From: Clostridiaceae bacterium 14S0207
Lineage (GTDB): Bacteria; Bacillota; Clostridia; Clostridiales; Clostridiaceae
Direction: 5' to 3'
Assembly (NCBI GenBank): GCA_003288255.1
Contig: CP026600.1
Span: 1,922,001-1,986,000 of the forward strand
Length of the DNA stretch: 64,000 bases
In this document: positions 45,456 to 53,117 of the stretch, piece by piece
Position numbering within the stretch: position 1 is the first letter of the stretch
Layout of the letters: each line of letters begins with the position of its first letter
The notes under the pieces: generated by a model
What the model saw: the letters and a program-made list of their open reading frames with translations, nothing else
What the model was told of the DNA's origin: nothing
Databases searched by the model: none
Made by a program: the position numbers and the translations under genes

Positions 45456-46955
45456 TTATTTTATATTCTTTAATACCTTTTTTAAAATACTCTCTAATAA
45501 TTTATAACTATCTATTTCTTTTGCTTCTGATATATCACTTAAGGTTGTAGAATTATAGCATTCCTTACTCTCTACTATACTAGTGATTTCATCTACGCTT
45601 CTAACTCCATATCCTACTTTACGTATATATACTAAGTTCATTGGTGAAACGTTATCAGAAGTCATTCCTTGACCTGCAGAACCGCTTCCTAAGGTCATTG
45701 AAGGAAATAAATTTGTAGTTCCTCCCATACTTCCAAAAGTTCCTGCCGTATTAACAAGTACCCTACCAACTGGTTTCTTTAGTATAAATTGTTCAATAAC
45801 CGCTTCATCCTTAGAATGTATAACAAGTGTATGTCCATATCTCTCTGTAAGTAATAATTCTATACATTTTTCACAAGCATGCATCCAATCATCCTCTATA
45901 TAAAAAGCTAAAACAGGGGAAAGCTTTTCTCTAGAATAAGGGTTCTTTTTAGACGCAAAGCGTTGATTAGAAATAAGTACTTTTACATTGTCTGATACAC
46001 TAAATCCAGCTTTCTTAGCTAAAAATTGAGCTGATTTACCGATCATCTCCAAATCATAACTTCCATCTTTATTGAAAAGAATTGAACCTAAATTTTCAGA
46101 TTCTTCTTCTGTCATAAAGTATCCACCATTTTTAAGGAACTCTTGTTTTACCTCTGCTACTATACAACTATCAACAACAATTGATTGTTCAGCTGCAGAA
46201 ACAACTCCATAATCAAAACTTTTGCTATTGATAATATCTTTAACAGCTTGTGGTATATCAGCAGTACGTTCTATGAATGCTGGACCATTTCCATTGCCGC
46301 CATAAATTACTGGCTTACCAGATTTATAAGCTGCATCAAGCATTTCTGGAACTCCTGTATTTATTATAAGAGCAGTATCTTTATGATTCATGAGTTCTAA
46401 TGAACCACTTGTAGTTACTGTATGCAAATATGTAAGCGCTCCTTCTGGAAGTCCTACTCCCTCCGCAGCCCTAATTAAAATATCAATTGTCTTGGAAATT
46501 ACATCTTTAGCTCTTGGATGAGGTGAAAATATAATTGCATTTCCTGATTTAATTGCTATTAAAGCATTATATATTGTAGTAGATACAGGACTAGTTGATG
46601 GGCAAAAGCCTATTATGACCCCCATTGGTACTCCAACATCTTTTGTCCTATTTATTTTATCTTCATTGATAATACCTACACATTTCATGCCTTTAAGTCT
46701 GTTTTTTAGGTATTTGCATATAAAGTGGTTTTTGATATATTTATCTTCCCACTTTCCATATTCAGTTTCTTCATTAGACATTCTTGCAAGTTCTTTTAAA
46801 TGTTTTTCAACTTCTTCAGTCATACGCTCAACTATCTCATCAAGCTTTTCCTGTGAGAAAGTTGCTAATTTCTTTTGTGCCTCGCGAGCATTTTCAACAA
46901 GGATCCTAGCTTCTTGCATGGAGAGTAAATCATTATCAATAATATTAATATTCAT
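45456..46955 (-). CDS. Aldehyde dehydrogenase-fold protein lacking the catalytic Cys
   Basis: A 499-residue paralogue of the CoA-acylating aldehyde dehydrogenase encoded further down the operon. It keeps the nucleotide-binding region (GFCPSTSPVSTTIYNALIAI) and the pre-active-site block NGNGPAFIERTADIPQAVKD. The catalytic segment reads FDYGVVSAAEQS against [12 protein letters not shown] in the active paralogue, so Ser253 replaces Cys. An amphipathic C-terminal helix (DSYKLLESILKKVLKNI) resembles an encapsulation peptide. The gene is full length and well translated (GGAGAGAG site), so it is not a simple pseudogene. It may be a structural partner or may bind CoA or NAD without the usual chemistry. 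Confidence 0.9.
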   Translation of the reverse strand: MNINIIDNDLLSMQEARILVENAREAQKKLATFSQEKLDEIVERMTEEVEKHLKELARMSNEETEYGKWEDKYIKNHFICKYLKNRLKGMKCVGIINEDKINRTKDVGVPMGVIIGFCPSTSPVSTTIYNALIAIKSGNAIIFSPHPRAKDVISKTIDILIRAAEGVGLPEGALTYLHTVTTSGSLELMNHKDTALIINTGVPEMLDAAYKSGKPVIYGGNGNGPAFIERTADIPQAVKDIINSKSFDYGVVSAAEQSIVVDSCIVAEVKQEFLKNGGYFMTEEESENLGSILFNKDGSYDLEMIGKSAQFLAKKAGFSVSDNVKVLISNQRFASKKNPYSREKLSPVLAFYIEDDWMHACEKCIELLLTERYGHTLVIHSKDEAVIEQFILKKPVGRVLVNTAGTFGSMGGTTNLFPSMTLGSGSAGQGMTSDNVSPMNLVYIRKVGYGVRSVDEITSIVESKECYNSTTLSDISEAKEIDSYKLLESILKKVLKNIK

Positions 46956-46989
46956 TTTTCTCTCTCCTTTTCTTAAAAAAATTCATTTT

Positions 46990-47298
46990 TTATTCTGTTA
47001 CTAAATCTTTAATTGCATAACGTTGAATTATTTTTTCAAGATGTTCATGTGGACTTGGAATAACTACTGAGCTATAAAGATTTCCGCCTTCCATTGCATT
47101 AACTGCTGCAATACCAGCTTCAACTGCAGTCTTACAAGCACCAACATCACCACGTACAAGTACAGATATATAACCTGATGCAACGTTCTCATAACCTATT
47201 AATTCAACGTCTGCTGATTTACACATAGCATCCGCTGCTTCTAGTGCAAAAACTAGGCCAAAAGTTTCAACCATTCCTAAAGCTTTATATCTTGCCAT
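46990..47298 (-). CDS. BMC-H shell protein
   Basis: A 102-residue BMC-domain protein: KALGMVETFGLVFALEAADA (residues 4-23), then SGYISVLVRGDVGACKTAVE. It has a Cys in the last helix-turn and a C-terminal tail VVIPSPHEHLEKIIQRYAIK. It is a hexameric facet tile. It is paired with the next shell gene upstream (23-base gap), and the two probably make up much of the shell. Confidence 0.94.
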   Translation of the reverse strand: MARYKALGMVETFGLVFALEAADAMCKSADVELIGYENVASGYISVLVRGDVGACKTAVEAGIAAVNAMEGGNLYSSVVIPSPHEHLEKIIQRYAIKDLVTE

Positions 47299-47320
47299 AA
47301 ATCTATATCTCCTTTCCCTC

Positions 47321-47617
47321 TTATGCGTCTATATCGTGTACTGAAACGATATCCCCTACTTCTCTAATAGGACGTGGCATAACATTATGAGCTGTTAAAG
47401 TCCCAATAGCCGCTGCAGCCTTAGCTCCTGCTTCTACCGCTGATTTTACTGCTCCAACATCTCCTTTTACCATAATAGTTACAAGAGTTGAACCAATATT
47501 TTCATAAGAAATTAACTCTACGTTAGCTGCTTTAAGCATTTTATCAGCCGCCTCAAGTGCTGGCGCTAATCCTACTGTTTCTATAAGTCCTAAAGCCTCT
47601 TCTCCATAATATCTCAT
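47321..47617 (-). CDS. BMC-H shell protein
   Basis: A 98-residue BMC-domain protein: EALGLIETVGLAPALEAADK (residues about 6-25), then GSTLVTIMVKGDVGAVKSAV and the C-terminus HNVMPRPIREVGDIVSVHDI. The Lys in VKGDVG is the edge residue that tiles hexamers into sheets. It is the first shell gene of the operon, after the small winged-helix-like gene. Confidence 0.95.
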   Translation of the reverse strand: MRYYGEEALGLIETVGLAPALEAADKMLKAANVELISYENIGSTLVTIMVKGDVGAVKSAVEAGAKAAAAIGTLTAHNVMPRPIREVGDIVSVHDIDA

Positions 47618-47670
47618 TTTTATTTCCTCCTCCCTTTTCCTCTTAATTAAATATATTTATTAATTTTCAA

Positions 47671-47937
47671 TTAATCTGGGATATATTTATTGATTGTAGC
47701 CGCACCTTCTTCATGTGCATGATAATAAACCCTTAGTTCTCTATTTTTATCTAAATCAAATCTTGTTTCTTCTATAAGACCATTTGCTTCTGCTGTTAAT
47801 AAAGCGTTAATTACAGCTTTCTTTTTAAGTGCTTTAAAATTCCCATATTCACCTTTTAATGCTTCTATAACATCATCAGCACAAGCTTCATCTACTTTTG
47901 TGAAATATTTTAAAATTGCATAATTAAGAGGTTTCAT
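47671..47937 (-). CDS. Small winged-helix-like protein of the cut operon (88 residues)
   Basis: Not identified with certainty. The 88-residue sequence LNYAILKYFTKVDEACADDV, then LKKKAVINALLTAEANGLIE and ETRFDLDKNRELRVYYHAHE, has the helix-helix-helix-wing pattern of a small winged-helix protein with no ligand domain. It begins at the base after the transporter stop codon, so translation is coupled. It could be a local regulator or, as with other fused folds in such loci, a structural component. The function is unknown. Confidence 0.7.
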   Translation of the reverse strand: MKPLNYAILKYFTKVDEACADDVIEALKGEYGNFKALKKKAVINALLTAEANGLIEETRFDLDKNRELRVYYHAHEEGAATINKYIPD

Positions 47938-49032
47938 TTATACTTCCTCCTTCTTTTTTCTAAATAAATCAAGTGGATTCATAGAAATTGTAAGAATACC
48001 AATCATCATTATTACAGCTCCAACCCAAGCGATAGCTGGTAATGACCATCCATCCATTCCGCCATATACACCTAATACTAATAGACAGAATAATGGTCCA
48101 AAGAATGAATATGTACCATTACATGCAGTTCCAAGTCCTGCTCCACACATACTGTTTGCAGCATACCAAGCCATAAATGTCATAAATGATAAAAGACCAC
48201 TTAAAGCGAACCAAATCATTGCTGGACCACTTGTAAATGCTTGTACAGCAAGATCAAACGAAATATTAACTCCGCCAGCTATTACTCCAAATACAGGAAC
48301 TAATATAAATAAGTTTGATATACCTGATGTTACTTGACGAATACAAATACCAATTTCTGGATCAATCATTGCTGAACCATATCCAGCTACACAGCCTTCA
48401 AAGCCCCAACCAAGAGCTGCAATAACAGCTATTAAAAGTCCAAGTAAAGTTTTTGATGAAACTGCTCCAGCAAAACCTGTACTACCAATTAAAAAGCTAG
48501 CACATACACATATTAAAATTCCAAATGCCATACGTTTATTTAATTCTTGTTTATATAATATCTTACCTAATATTGCGGCTATAGCAGGACAAAGAGCTGA
48601 AATCGGAACAACTATTGAACCGGCCATTTGAAGAGCTATAACATAAGCAGTACCTGCAACAGGTCCCCCTATAAGCGCTGCAACTATCATTATTCTTCCT
48701 GGTTTTGTATTAATACATCTTAAAAAGTCTCTAAACTTACCTTTAACCATTGCATATAAAAGAGCCCAAACTGCACTACATGTATCATTTATTGCATTAC
48801 CAAGAGCTGCAAGTAAATAAGCTACAACGAATGCTGATAAACCGGCTGTATTTTTACCATACCAGTCACCCCAAACTCCTTTAGTCATACCCATTGTTAG
48901 GAATGCTGTATATAATCCATACGCAAGTCCTGAAAATAAAGCTAATGATATACCTTTTTTGAAGAAATTACTTGTTAATTTCTTCTTTGCAACAACTGCT
49001 TCTAAGCTTACTTTTTTTGAATCTCCATTCAT
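47938..49032 (-). CDS. DMT-superfamily-like membrane transporter (EamA type), probable cut-operon permease
   Basis: A 364-residue inner-membrane protein with about ten hydrophobic spans. The start at 49032 (MNGDSKKVSLEAV) follows AAGGAG by ten bases; an upstream frame adds 14 residues with no ribosome site. Two internal halves show a drug/metabolite transporter-like layout, for example GPVAGTAYVIALQMAGSIVV, then PISALCPAIAAILGKILY, an EamA-like signature. It is the first gene of the microcompartment operon. It may import choline or export trimethylamine or another amine; other cut loci use small SMR transporters in this position. The substrate is inferred from context only. Confidence 0.8.
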   Translation of the reverse strand: MNGDSKKVSLEAVVAKKKLTSNFFKKGISLALFSGLAYGLYTAFLTMGMTKGVWGDWYGKNTAGLSAFVVAYLLAALGNAINDTCSAVWALLYAMVKGKFRDFLRCINTKPGRIMIVAALIGGPVAGTAYVIALQMAGSIVVPISALCPAIAAILGKILYKQELNKRMAFGILICVCASFLIGSTGFAGAVSSKTLLGLLIAVIAALGWGFEGCVAGYGSAMIDPEIGICIRQVTSGISNLFILVPVFGVIAGGVNISFDLAVQAFTSGPAMIWFALSGLLSFMTFMAWYAANSMCGAGLGTACNGTYSFFGPLFCLLVLGVYGGMDGWSLPAIAWVGAVIMMIGILTISMNPLDLFRKKKEEV

Positions 49033-49311
49033 AAAAATAAAACTCCTTTCTTTTAGAAAATTAATAATACCCATTTATACTTTTTATCTTATTTAGGTAT
49101 AAACTTTTTAATATGATGTACATTAATACATTATTTTGGGATATAACCACCTGCATTGCAGGTGGGCCTTGTATTTAATTCAAAAATATTATGAATAAAA
49201 ATTTATAATAAGCATAAGTTAAGATTGTTATAAGTTGGTTCATTTTATCTATATTTAAACTATTGAATTCCTGTTCATTCTCTATCTCGTAGTTGTTTTA
49301 ATCTTAATTAA
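49033..49311 (-). other. 5' leader of the cut operon
   Basis: About 280 bases lie between the predicted promoter and the transporter start. A GC-rich hairpin, CCACCTGCA-T-TGCAGGTGG at 49147-49165, stands out from the AT-rich surroundings. Otherwise no coding sequence is visible. Confidence 0.5.
49147..49165. repeat. GC-rich perfect palindrome CCACCTGCA/TGCAGGTGG
   Basis: A nine-bp stem with a single-base loop sits in the operon leader. It is far more GC-rich than its surroundings and could be the subterminal hairpin of an IS200/IS605-type element remnant, or an RNA stem. No transposase gene is nearby. Confidence 0.45.
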
Positions 49312-49343
49312 ATTATATTCCTTTCCCTATAGGGTAGGGTCAA
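49312..49343 (-). promoter_or_regulatory. MerR-type promoter of the cut operon
   Basis: On the minus strand TTGACC (49338-49343) and TATAAT (49312-49317) are separated by 20 bases, too long for ordinary sigma-A use. The spacer holds CCCTATAGGG, a perfect ten-base dyad. Long-spacer promoters with a central dyad are the hallmark of MerR-family activators, and a MerR-family gene lies 0.5 kb upstream. Confidence 0.75.
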
Positions 49344-49778
49344 GATGTATTTACTAAAATGTTTTAAAATTTAATACCATAGCTATACTTTTAATTTATA
49401 AATCCGCATTAAAGCTTCATTTATCTAAGGGGCAAGAGTTTTTTGAATATACTGAACACGTAGGTTCTCTGGATATATATAACAAATTTACAGTATTAAT
49501 AGTGTATTCAATTTAATTTTTCTTTAACTATATTGCATTTTTTTTAACGAAAACAGTACTGTAATGTAGTACTACTTTACCCTTAGAGTAATGTTTTTAT
49601 TATTTTTCTCTTCTTTTACTTACTTAGAAACCCATTTTTTAGACATTATTGTTATTAATGGTTGAAAAAATTTACTATTTATCATATAAATTTCATATAA
49701 TTATTAGATTGTTTAAAAATAATTATATTAGTCTAACATTTAACACCAATTGAGTCTTGATTTTACATTAAAATCATA
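49344..49778. other. Intergenic region between merR-like gene and cut promoter
   Basis: AT-rich. It contains two neighbouring palindromes, CAGTACTG (49554-49561) and GTAGTACTAC (49566-49575), followed by ACTTTACCCTTAGAGTAAT, which could be further operator elements. No gene is seen. Confidence 0.45.
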
Positions 49779-49779
49779 T

Positions 49780-49815
49780 AATAAAAAGCTAAGCATTAAA
49801 CTTAGCTTTTTATTA
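49780..49815 (-). terminator. Terminator of the MerR-family gene
   Basis: AATAAAAAGCTAAG and CTTAGCTTTTTATT form a 14-bp stem with a six- to seven-base loop, overlapping the stop codon at 49813. Confidence 0.85.
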
Positions 49816-50649
49816 TAGACATTTTTTTTTGCTAATCTTAATTATAATTTCTGTAACAAATTTTTCTGTATTCTTAGTAGTCCAATAATCTGTTACGTAT
49901 CTTTCATAACACTCTTCTGAACAAACATAACCATGTTTGTTTGTCCACTCTTCTATTTTTTTATATGTTTCATTAATCGTCTCATGTGATCCTATATGAT
50001 AACAGGTAGCCGCCATCCACCCTCCAAATTCTGTACTCAATTCTTCTTTACACTTTGTAATTGTCTCTTGCATTATCTTCATTTTAGTACATGTTCCATT
50101 CATCTTATCTTTGCAAGATGGGAACCCTATTATTACAGGACCTATTATAGCATTACTTATACTATTTATATAATTTGTAAATTCTATATTAATTACTGAA
50201 TCCATATAATCATATTGGAAGTCCTGATCTAGGAATACTAGTGTACGATTATCTATGTATTTTATGGTTACATCACAAATGTCATTTTCAATTACCATTT
50301 GCGCTTCTAATATAAGGTCATACCAATCCCTTACGGATCTTATTTTTAAGTCTATCTCTTTTTCTAGTTCTTTTAATTCATCAATTTTCTTTCTAAAGCT
50401 TTCATGAAAGACTTCATAGCTTGCACCTTCTAAAAACGATTTCATCTCTTCGAGTTTAAATCCACTCTGCTTATAATATTTTATTATAGGTACCAACAAT
50501 AAAGTGTCCTTACTATAATATCTATAGCCATTTTCATCTGATACTTTATCTGGTGATAATATATTCATTTTGTCATAGTATCTTAATGCTTTTTTTGTTA
50601 TTTTACATATTTCTCCAACTTTTCCTATTGAATATAGTTCATCTTTCAT
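49813..50649 (-). CDS. MerR-family transcriptional regulator, probable cut-operon activator
   Basis: A 278-residue regulator. The N-terminal MerR winged helix reads YSIGKVGEICKITKKALRYY, then DENGYRYYSKDTL (residues about 6-50). A dimerisation helix runs to about residue 115 and a C-terminal effector domain of about 160 residues resembles the BmrR/GyrI-like ligand-binding type. BmrR-type regulators bind lipophilic cations. Choline or another quaternary amine is a plausible ligand, but that is inference. It lies in the same orientation immediately upstream of the operon and the MerR-type promoter. GGAGAG precedes the ATG. Confidence 0.88.
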   Translation of the reverse strand: MKDELYSIGKVGEICKITKKALRYYDKMNILSPDKVSDENGYRYYSKDTLLLVPIIKYYKQSGFKLEEMKSFLEGASYEVFHESFRKKIDELKELEKEIDLKIRSVRDWYDLILEAQMVIENDICDVTIKYIDNRTLVFLDQDFQYDYMDSVINIEFTNYINSISNAIIGPVIIGFPSCKDKMNGTCTKMKIMQETITKCKEELSTEFGGWMAATCYHIGSHETINETYKKIEEWTNKHGYVCSEECYERYVTDYWTTKNTEKFVTEIIIKISKKKCL

Positions 50650-51056
50650 ATAAACTCTCCTTCTCTTTATCCTATCTCAACTCAGTTAAAAGTAACGGAA
50701 ATACATTATTTTATAATGCAACATTAGATATTTATGTTTCAAAAAATGTTTTATAGTTCTTATATATGTATAGTAATATTTACGAAAAATTAGCATTAAA
50801 TATTATATAAATTGCTTAAAATACTCATTTAAATAAAGAATTATATATAATTTAATTAAATAACTTAAATACTATTATTATGCACTGTTAAATTTCATAT
50901 TATATAATTTATATAAAAAAGAAACTTCTCCAGTATGTAAAGTTCTTTATTTTTATATGTAGTTTAACTTATATAAAAAAAACAAACCCTACTGAAAAAG
51001 CCCTTAATAAGTTCTTAATATATATTATTAAAAACATTATATTTATTATGTATTAA
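50650..51056. other. Intergenic region, no gene seen
   Basis: About 400 AT-rich bases between the MerR-family start and the alcohol dehydrogenase terminators. No convincing ORF or structured RNA was recognised. Confidence 0.5.
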
Positions 51057-51058
51057 TT

Positions 51059-51146
51059 GCAAAAAGTGAATAAAAAAATTTTTTATTCACTTTTTGTATT
51101 CTTTCCAAAGTTATACATAAATACCACTCAGAAAGAGTGGTATAAA
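51059..51146 (-). terminator. Tandem terminators after the alcohol dehydrogenase
   Basis: ATACCACTC and GAGTGGTAT (51121-51146, five-base loop) lie right after the stop. A second, longer palindrome follows at 51059-51101 (GCAAAAAGTGAATAAAAAA and its complement). Confidence 0.8.
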
Positions 51147-51154
51147 ATACTATT

Positions 51155-52297
51155 CTATCCTAAAACCTTATTTAAAATTTCTAATAATTCTTCTCTTGAA
51201 GTTTCTCTAGGATTCGCTGTTGTACAAACATCTTTAAGAGCTGCACTTATAATTTCTTCTTTTGCTACTTCAGCCACGTCCATATCAGCACCTTGTTCTC
51301 TAAATGTAACAGGAATCATTAAATCTTTTTGAAGTTTCACAATAGTTTTAATTAAATTGTTTACACCAATATTTGCATTTGGAGCATGTAAATTTAATAA
51401 TTTAGCAATTCTTTGATATTTCTTAGCTGCTATACCGTATTCAGCATTAAAAACTTCTTTACTTAAATTAGCATTATATTCGATTACATGTGGAAGTATT
51501 ATTGCATTACTTCTTCCATGAGCAATATGTAATTTTCCACCTACTGCATGAGCTAAACTGTGAGTAATTCCTAATCCTGCTGCATTAAATGCCATACCTG
51601 CAAGACATGATGCACTATGAAGTTTTTCTCTTGCTACTAAATTATTACCATCTTCATAAGCTTGTGGTAAAAATCTAAAAGCTAAAGTAAGAGCTTTTTC
51701 TGCAAGTGCATCTGTAAAATCATTAGCATTTTTTGATACATATGCTTCTAATGCATGTGTAATTACATCCATTCCTGTATCAGCAGTTATAGCCTTAGGT
51801 ACAGACTTTACTAATTCAGGATCAAGAATAGCAACTGTAGGAAGAAGTGATTTATCTGTAAGTGCATATTTTAATCCCTCTTGTTTATTTGTAATTACAG
51901 CATACTCAGTTACTTCTGAACCTGTACCACTAGTTGTAGGAATAGCATAAAAATCTTCTATAGTAGAAACTCCACCATTAATTTTTTTAGCATATTCTCT
52001 TATAGCTTTAGCTCCATCAATTGCAGAACCTCCACCAAGAGCTATTATAACCTGTGCATCACAACTTTGTAACTTTTGAATACCACTTGCAATAATTTCT
52101 ACAGATGGATCAGGCTGAATACCACTATATATAGCTACTTCACAACCCTCAAGCTTTTGTTGTAATCTTGCAGCTACACCTGAAGTTTCCATAAACTTAT
52201 CACATACAATTAATACTCTTTTATTTTTAATTTCACATAGTTTATCTAAGGAACCTTCTCCAAAACAAACTTTTGTATTAAGACTAAATTCTTTCAT
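51155..52297 (-). CDS. Iron-containing alcohol dehydrogenase (CutO/PduQ/EutG type)
   Basis: A 380-residue group III alcohol dehydrogenase. The start at 52297 ([15 protein letters not shown]) follows AGGAGA by nine bases; a longer in-frame start adds 27 non-conserved residues. It has the NAD-binding [12 protein letters not shown] (about residues 95-106), [15 protein letters not shown], the iron-binding motif [15 protein letters not shown] (ligands include the two His), and [16 protein letters not shown]. It reduces acetaldehyde to ethanol and regenerates NAD+ for the aldehyde dehydrogenase, closing the redox cycle of the choline compartment. It is transcribed separately, upstream of the MerR-family gene. 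Confidence 0.92.
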   Translation of the reverse strand: MKEFSLNTKVCFGEGSLDKLCEIKNKRVLIVCDKFMETSGVAARLQQKLEGCEVAIYSGIQPDPSVEIIASGIQKLQSCDAQVIIALGGGSAIDGAKAIREYAKKINGGVSTIEDFYAIPTTSGTGSEVTEYAVITNKQEGLKYALTDKSLLPTVAILDPELVKSVPKAITADTGMDVITHALEAYVSKNANDFTDALAEKALTLAFRFLPQAYEDGNNLVAREKLHSASCLAGMAFNAAGLGITHSLAHAVGGKLHIAHGRSNAIILPHVIEYNANLSKEVFNAEYGIAAKKYQRIAKLLNLHAPNANIGVNNLIKTIVKLQKDLMIPVTFREQGADMDVAEVAKEEIISAALKDVCTTANPRETSREELLEILNKVLG

Positions 52298-52600
52298 AAT
52301 ATAATTTCTCCTATTCTTTAAGAATACTAAGATTATGAATGAATAAGGTATTCTGTCACTTAAATATAAAATCAACACACAATTATAACAATCTAAACTT
52401 TTTATAATAAATTATTTTCAACTTATTATATCATATTATATGAAGAATACAATAGATTTGTGTCAAACCATGTCGAGAATGGTATTAAGGGACTAACCTT
52501 AAGAAACCTAGTTTTTTACTGTGTTATGTTTAAAGAACACCTTTTTAAAATTTATTTTTCAAAATGTAAATAAACTATGAATCTTCCTTTACTACAATAT
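52298..52600. other. Promoter region of the alcohol dehydrogenase
   Basis: AT-rich. Minus-strand TTGACA and TATAAT-like hexamers near 52464 and 52438, about 20 bases apart, could form a stretched promoter, but no clear dyad lies between them. An inverted repeat TTAAGG-GACTA-ACCTTAA sits near 52484-52502. Confidence 0.4.
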
Positions 52601-52602
52601 TT

Positions 52603-52632
52603 AAAGGAACTAAACATATGCTTAGTTCCTTA
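52603..52632. terminator. Terminator copy downstream of the hcp remnant
   Basis: AAAGGAACTAAACATATG and CTTAGTTCCTT form an almost perfect palindrome, nearly identical to the terminator at 55285-55314 downstream of intact hcp. Confidence 0.8.
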
Positions 52633-52642
52633 ATAAATATCT

Positions 52643-52925
52643 TTATCCTAAAAACATTTTTATATCTTCATCTACTGTTCCAATTCCGCTATTCCGAAGT
52701 TATCTACTAATACTTTTGCTACATTTAGTGAAAGGAATGCTGAAAGAGTACTCTTGCAATACCACCAATATCCCCAAAATTTAGCTTATTATACTTATAT
52801 TTTACACATCCAGCCATTACAAAGAATCCCTTTATAGCACCAGTTTTAACTGCATCTACAACTTTATTAGCAAGAACTAATACTTGACTATTAGTAAAAC
52901 ATCCATTTATTTCATAATGCAATAT
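52643..52925 (-). pseudogene. Decayed duplicate of hcp (C-terminal part)
   Basis: Two internal deletions join pieces matching the intact hcp: [20 protein letters not shown] region, then [19 protein letters not shown], then [12 protein letters not shown] and the final IKMFLG-stop. The first join is at a repeated Ala-Gly-Cys codon stretch, so deletion between short repeats is likely. Several frames are disrupted. It is followed by a copy of the hcp terminator, so the 3' region was duplicated as a unit. It encodes no active enzyme. Confidence 0.9.
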
Positions 52926-53117
52926 AACGTACAAATTAGAACATTGTATTCGATAATTCCACCGTTCCACCTGGATTTACTTGTAATGTTGTTCCTCTTA
53001 AAGCTACAGGATATTGTTATAAACTAATACAAACACTAACTGATGTTCAACTTATACGAATTCCATGTTTATTATAAATTAAAAAATAAAAAACTCCCAT
53101 ATACAAGGAGTTTTTAT
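52926..53117. other. Short unidentified coding remnant
   Basis: On the minus strand a stretch around 52940-53020 encodes [20 protein letters not shown] without start or continuation. It may be part of a lost gene. A hairpin (AACTCCCATATACAAGGAGTT, about 53092-53112) marks the terminator of the next gene. Confidence 0.3.
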
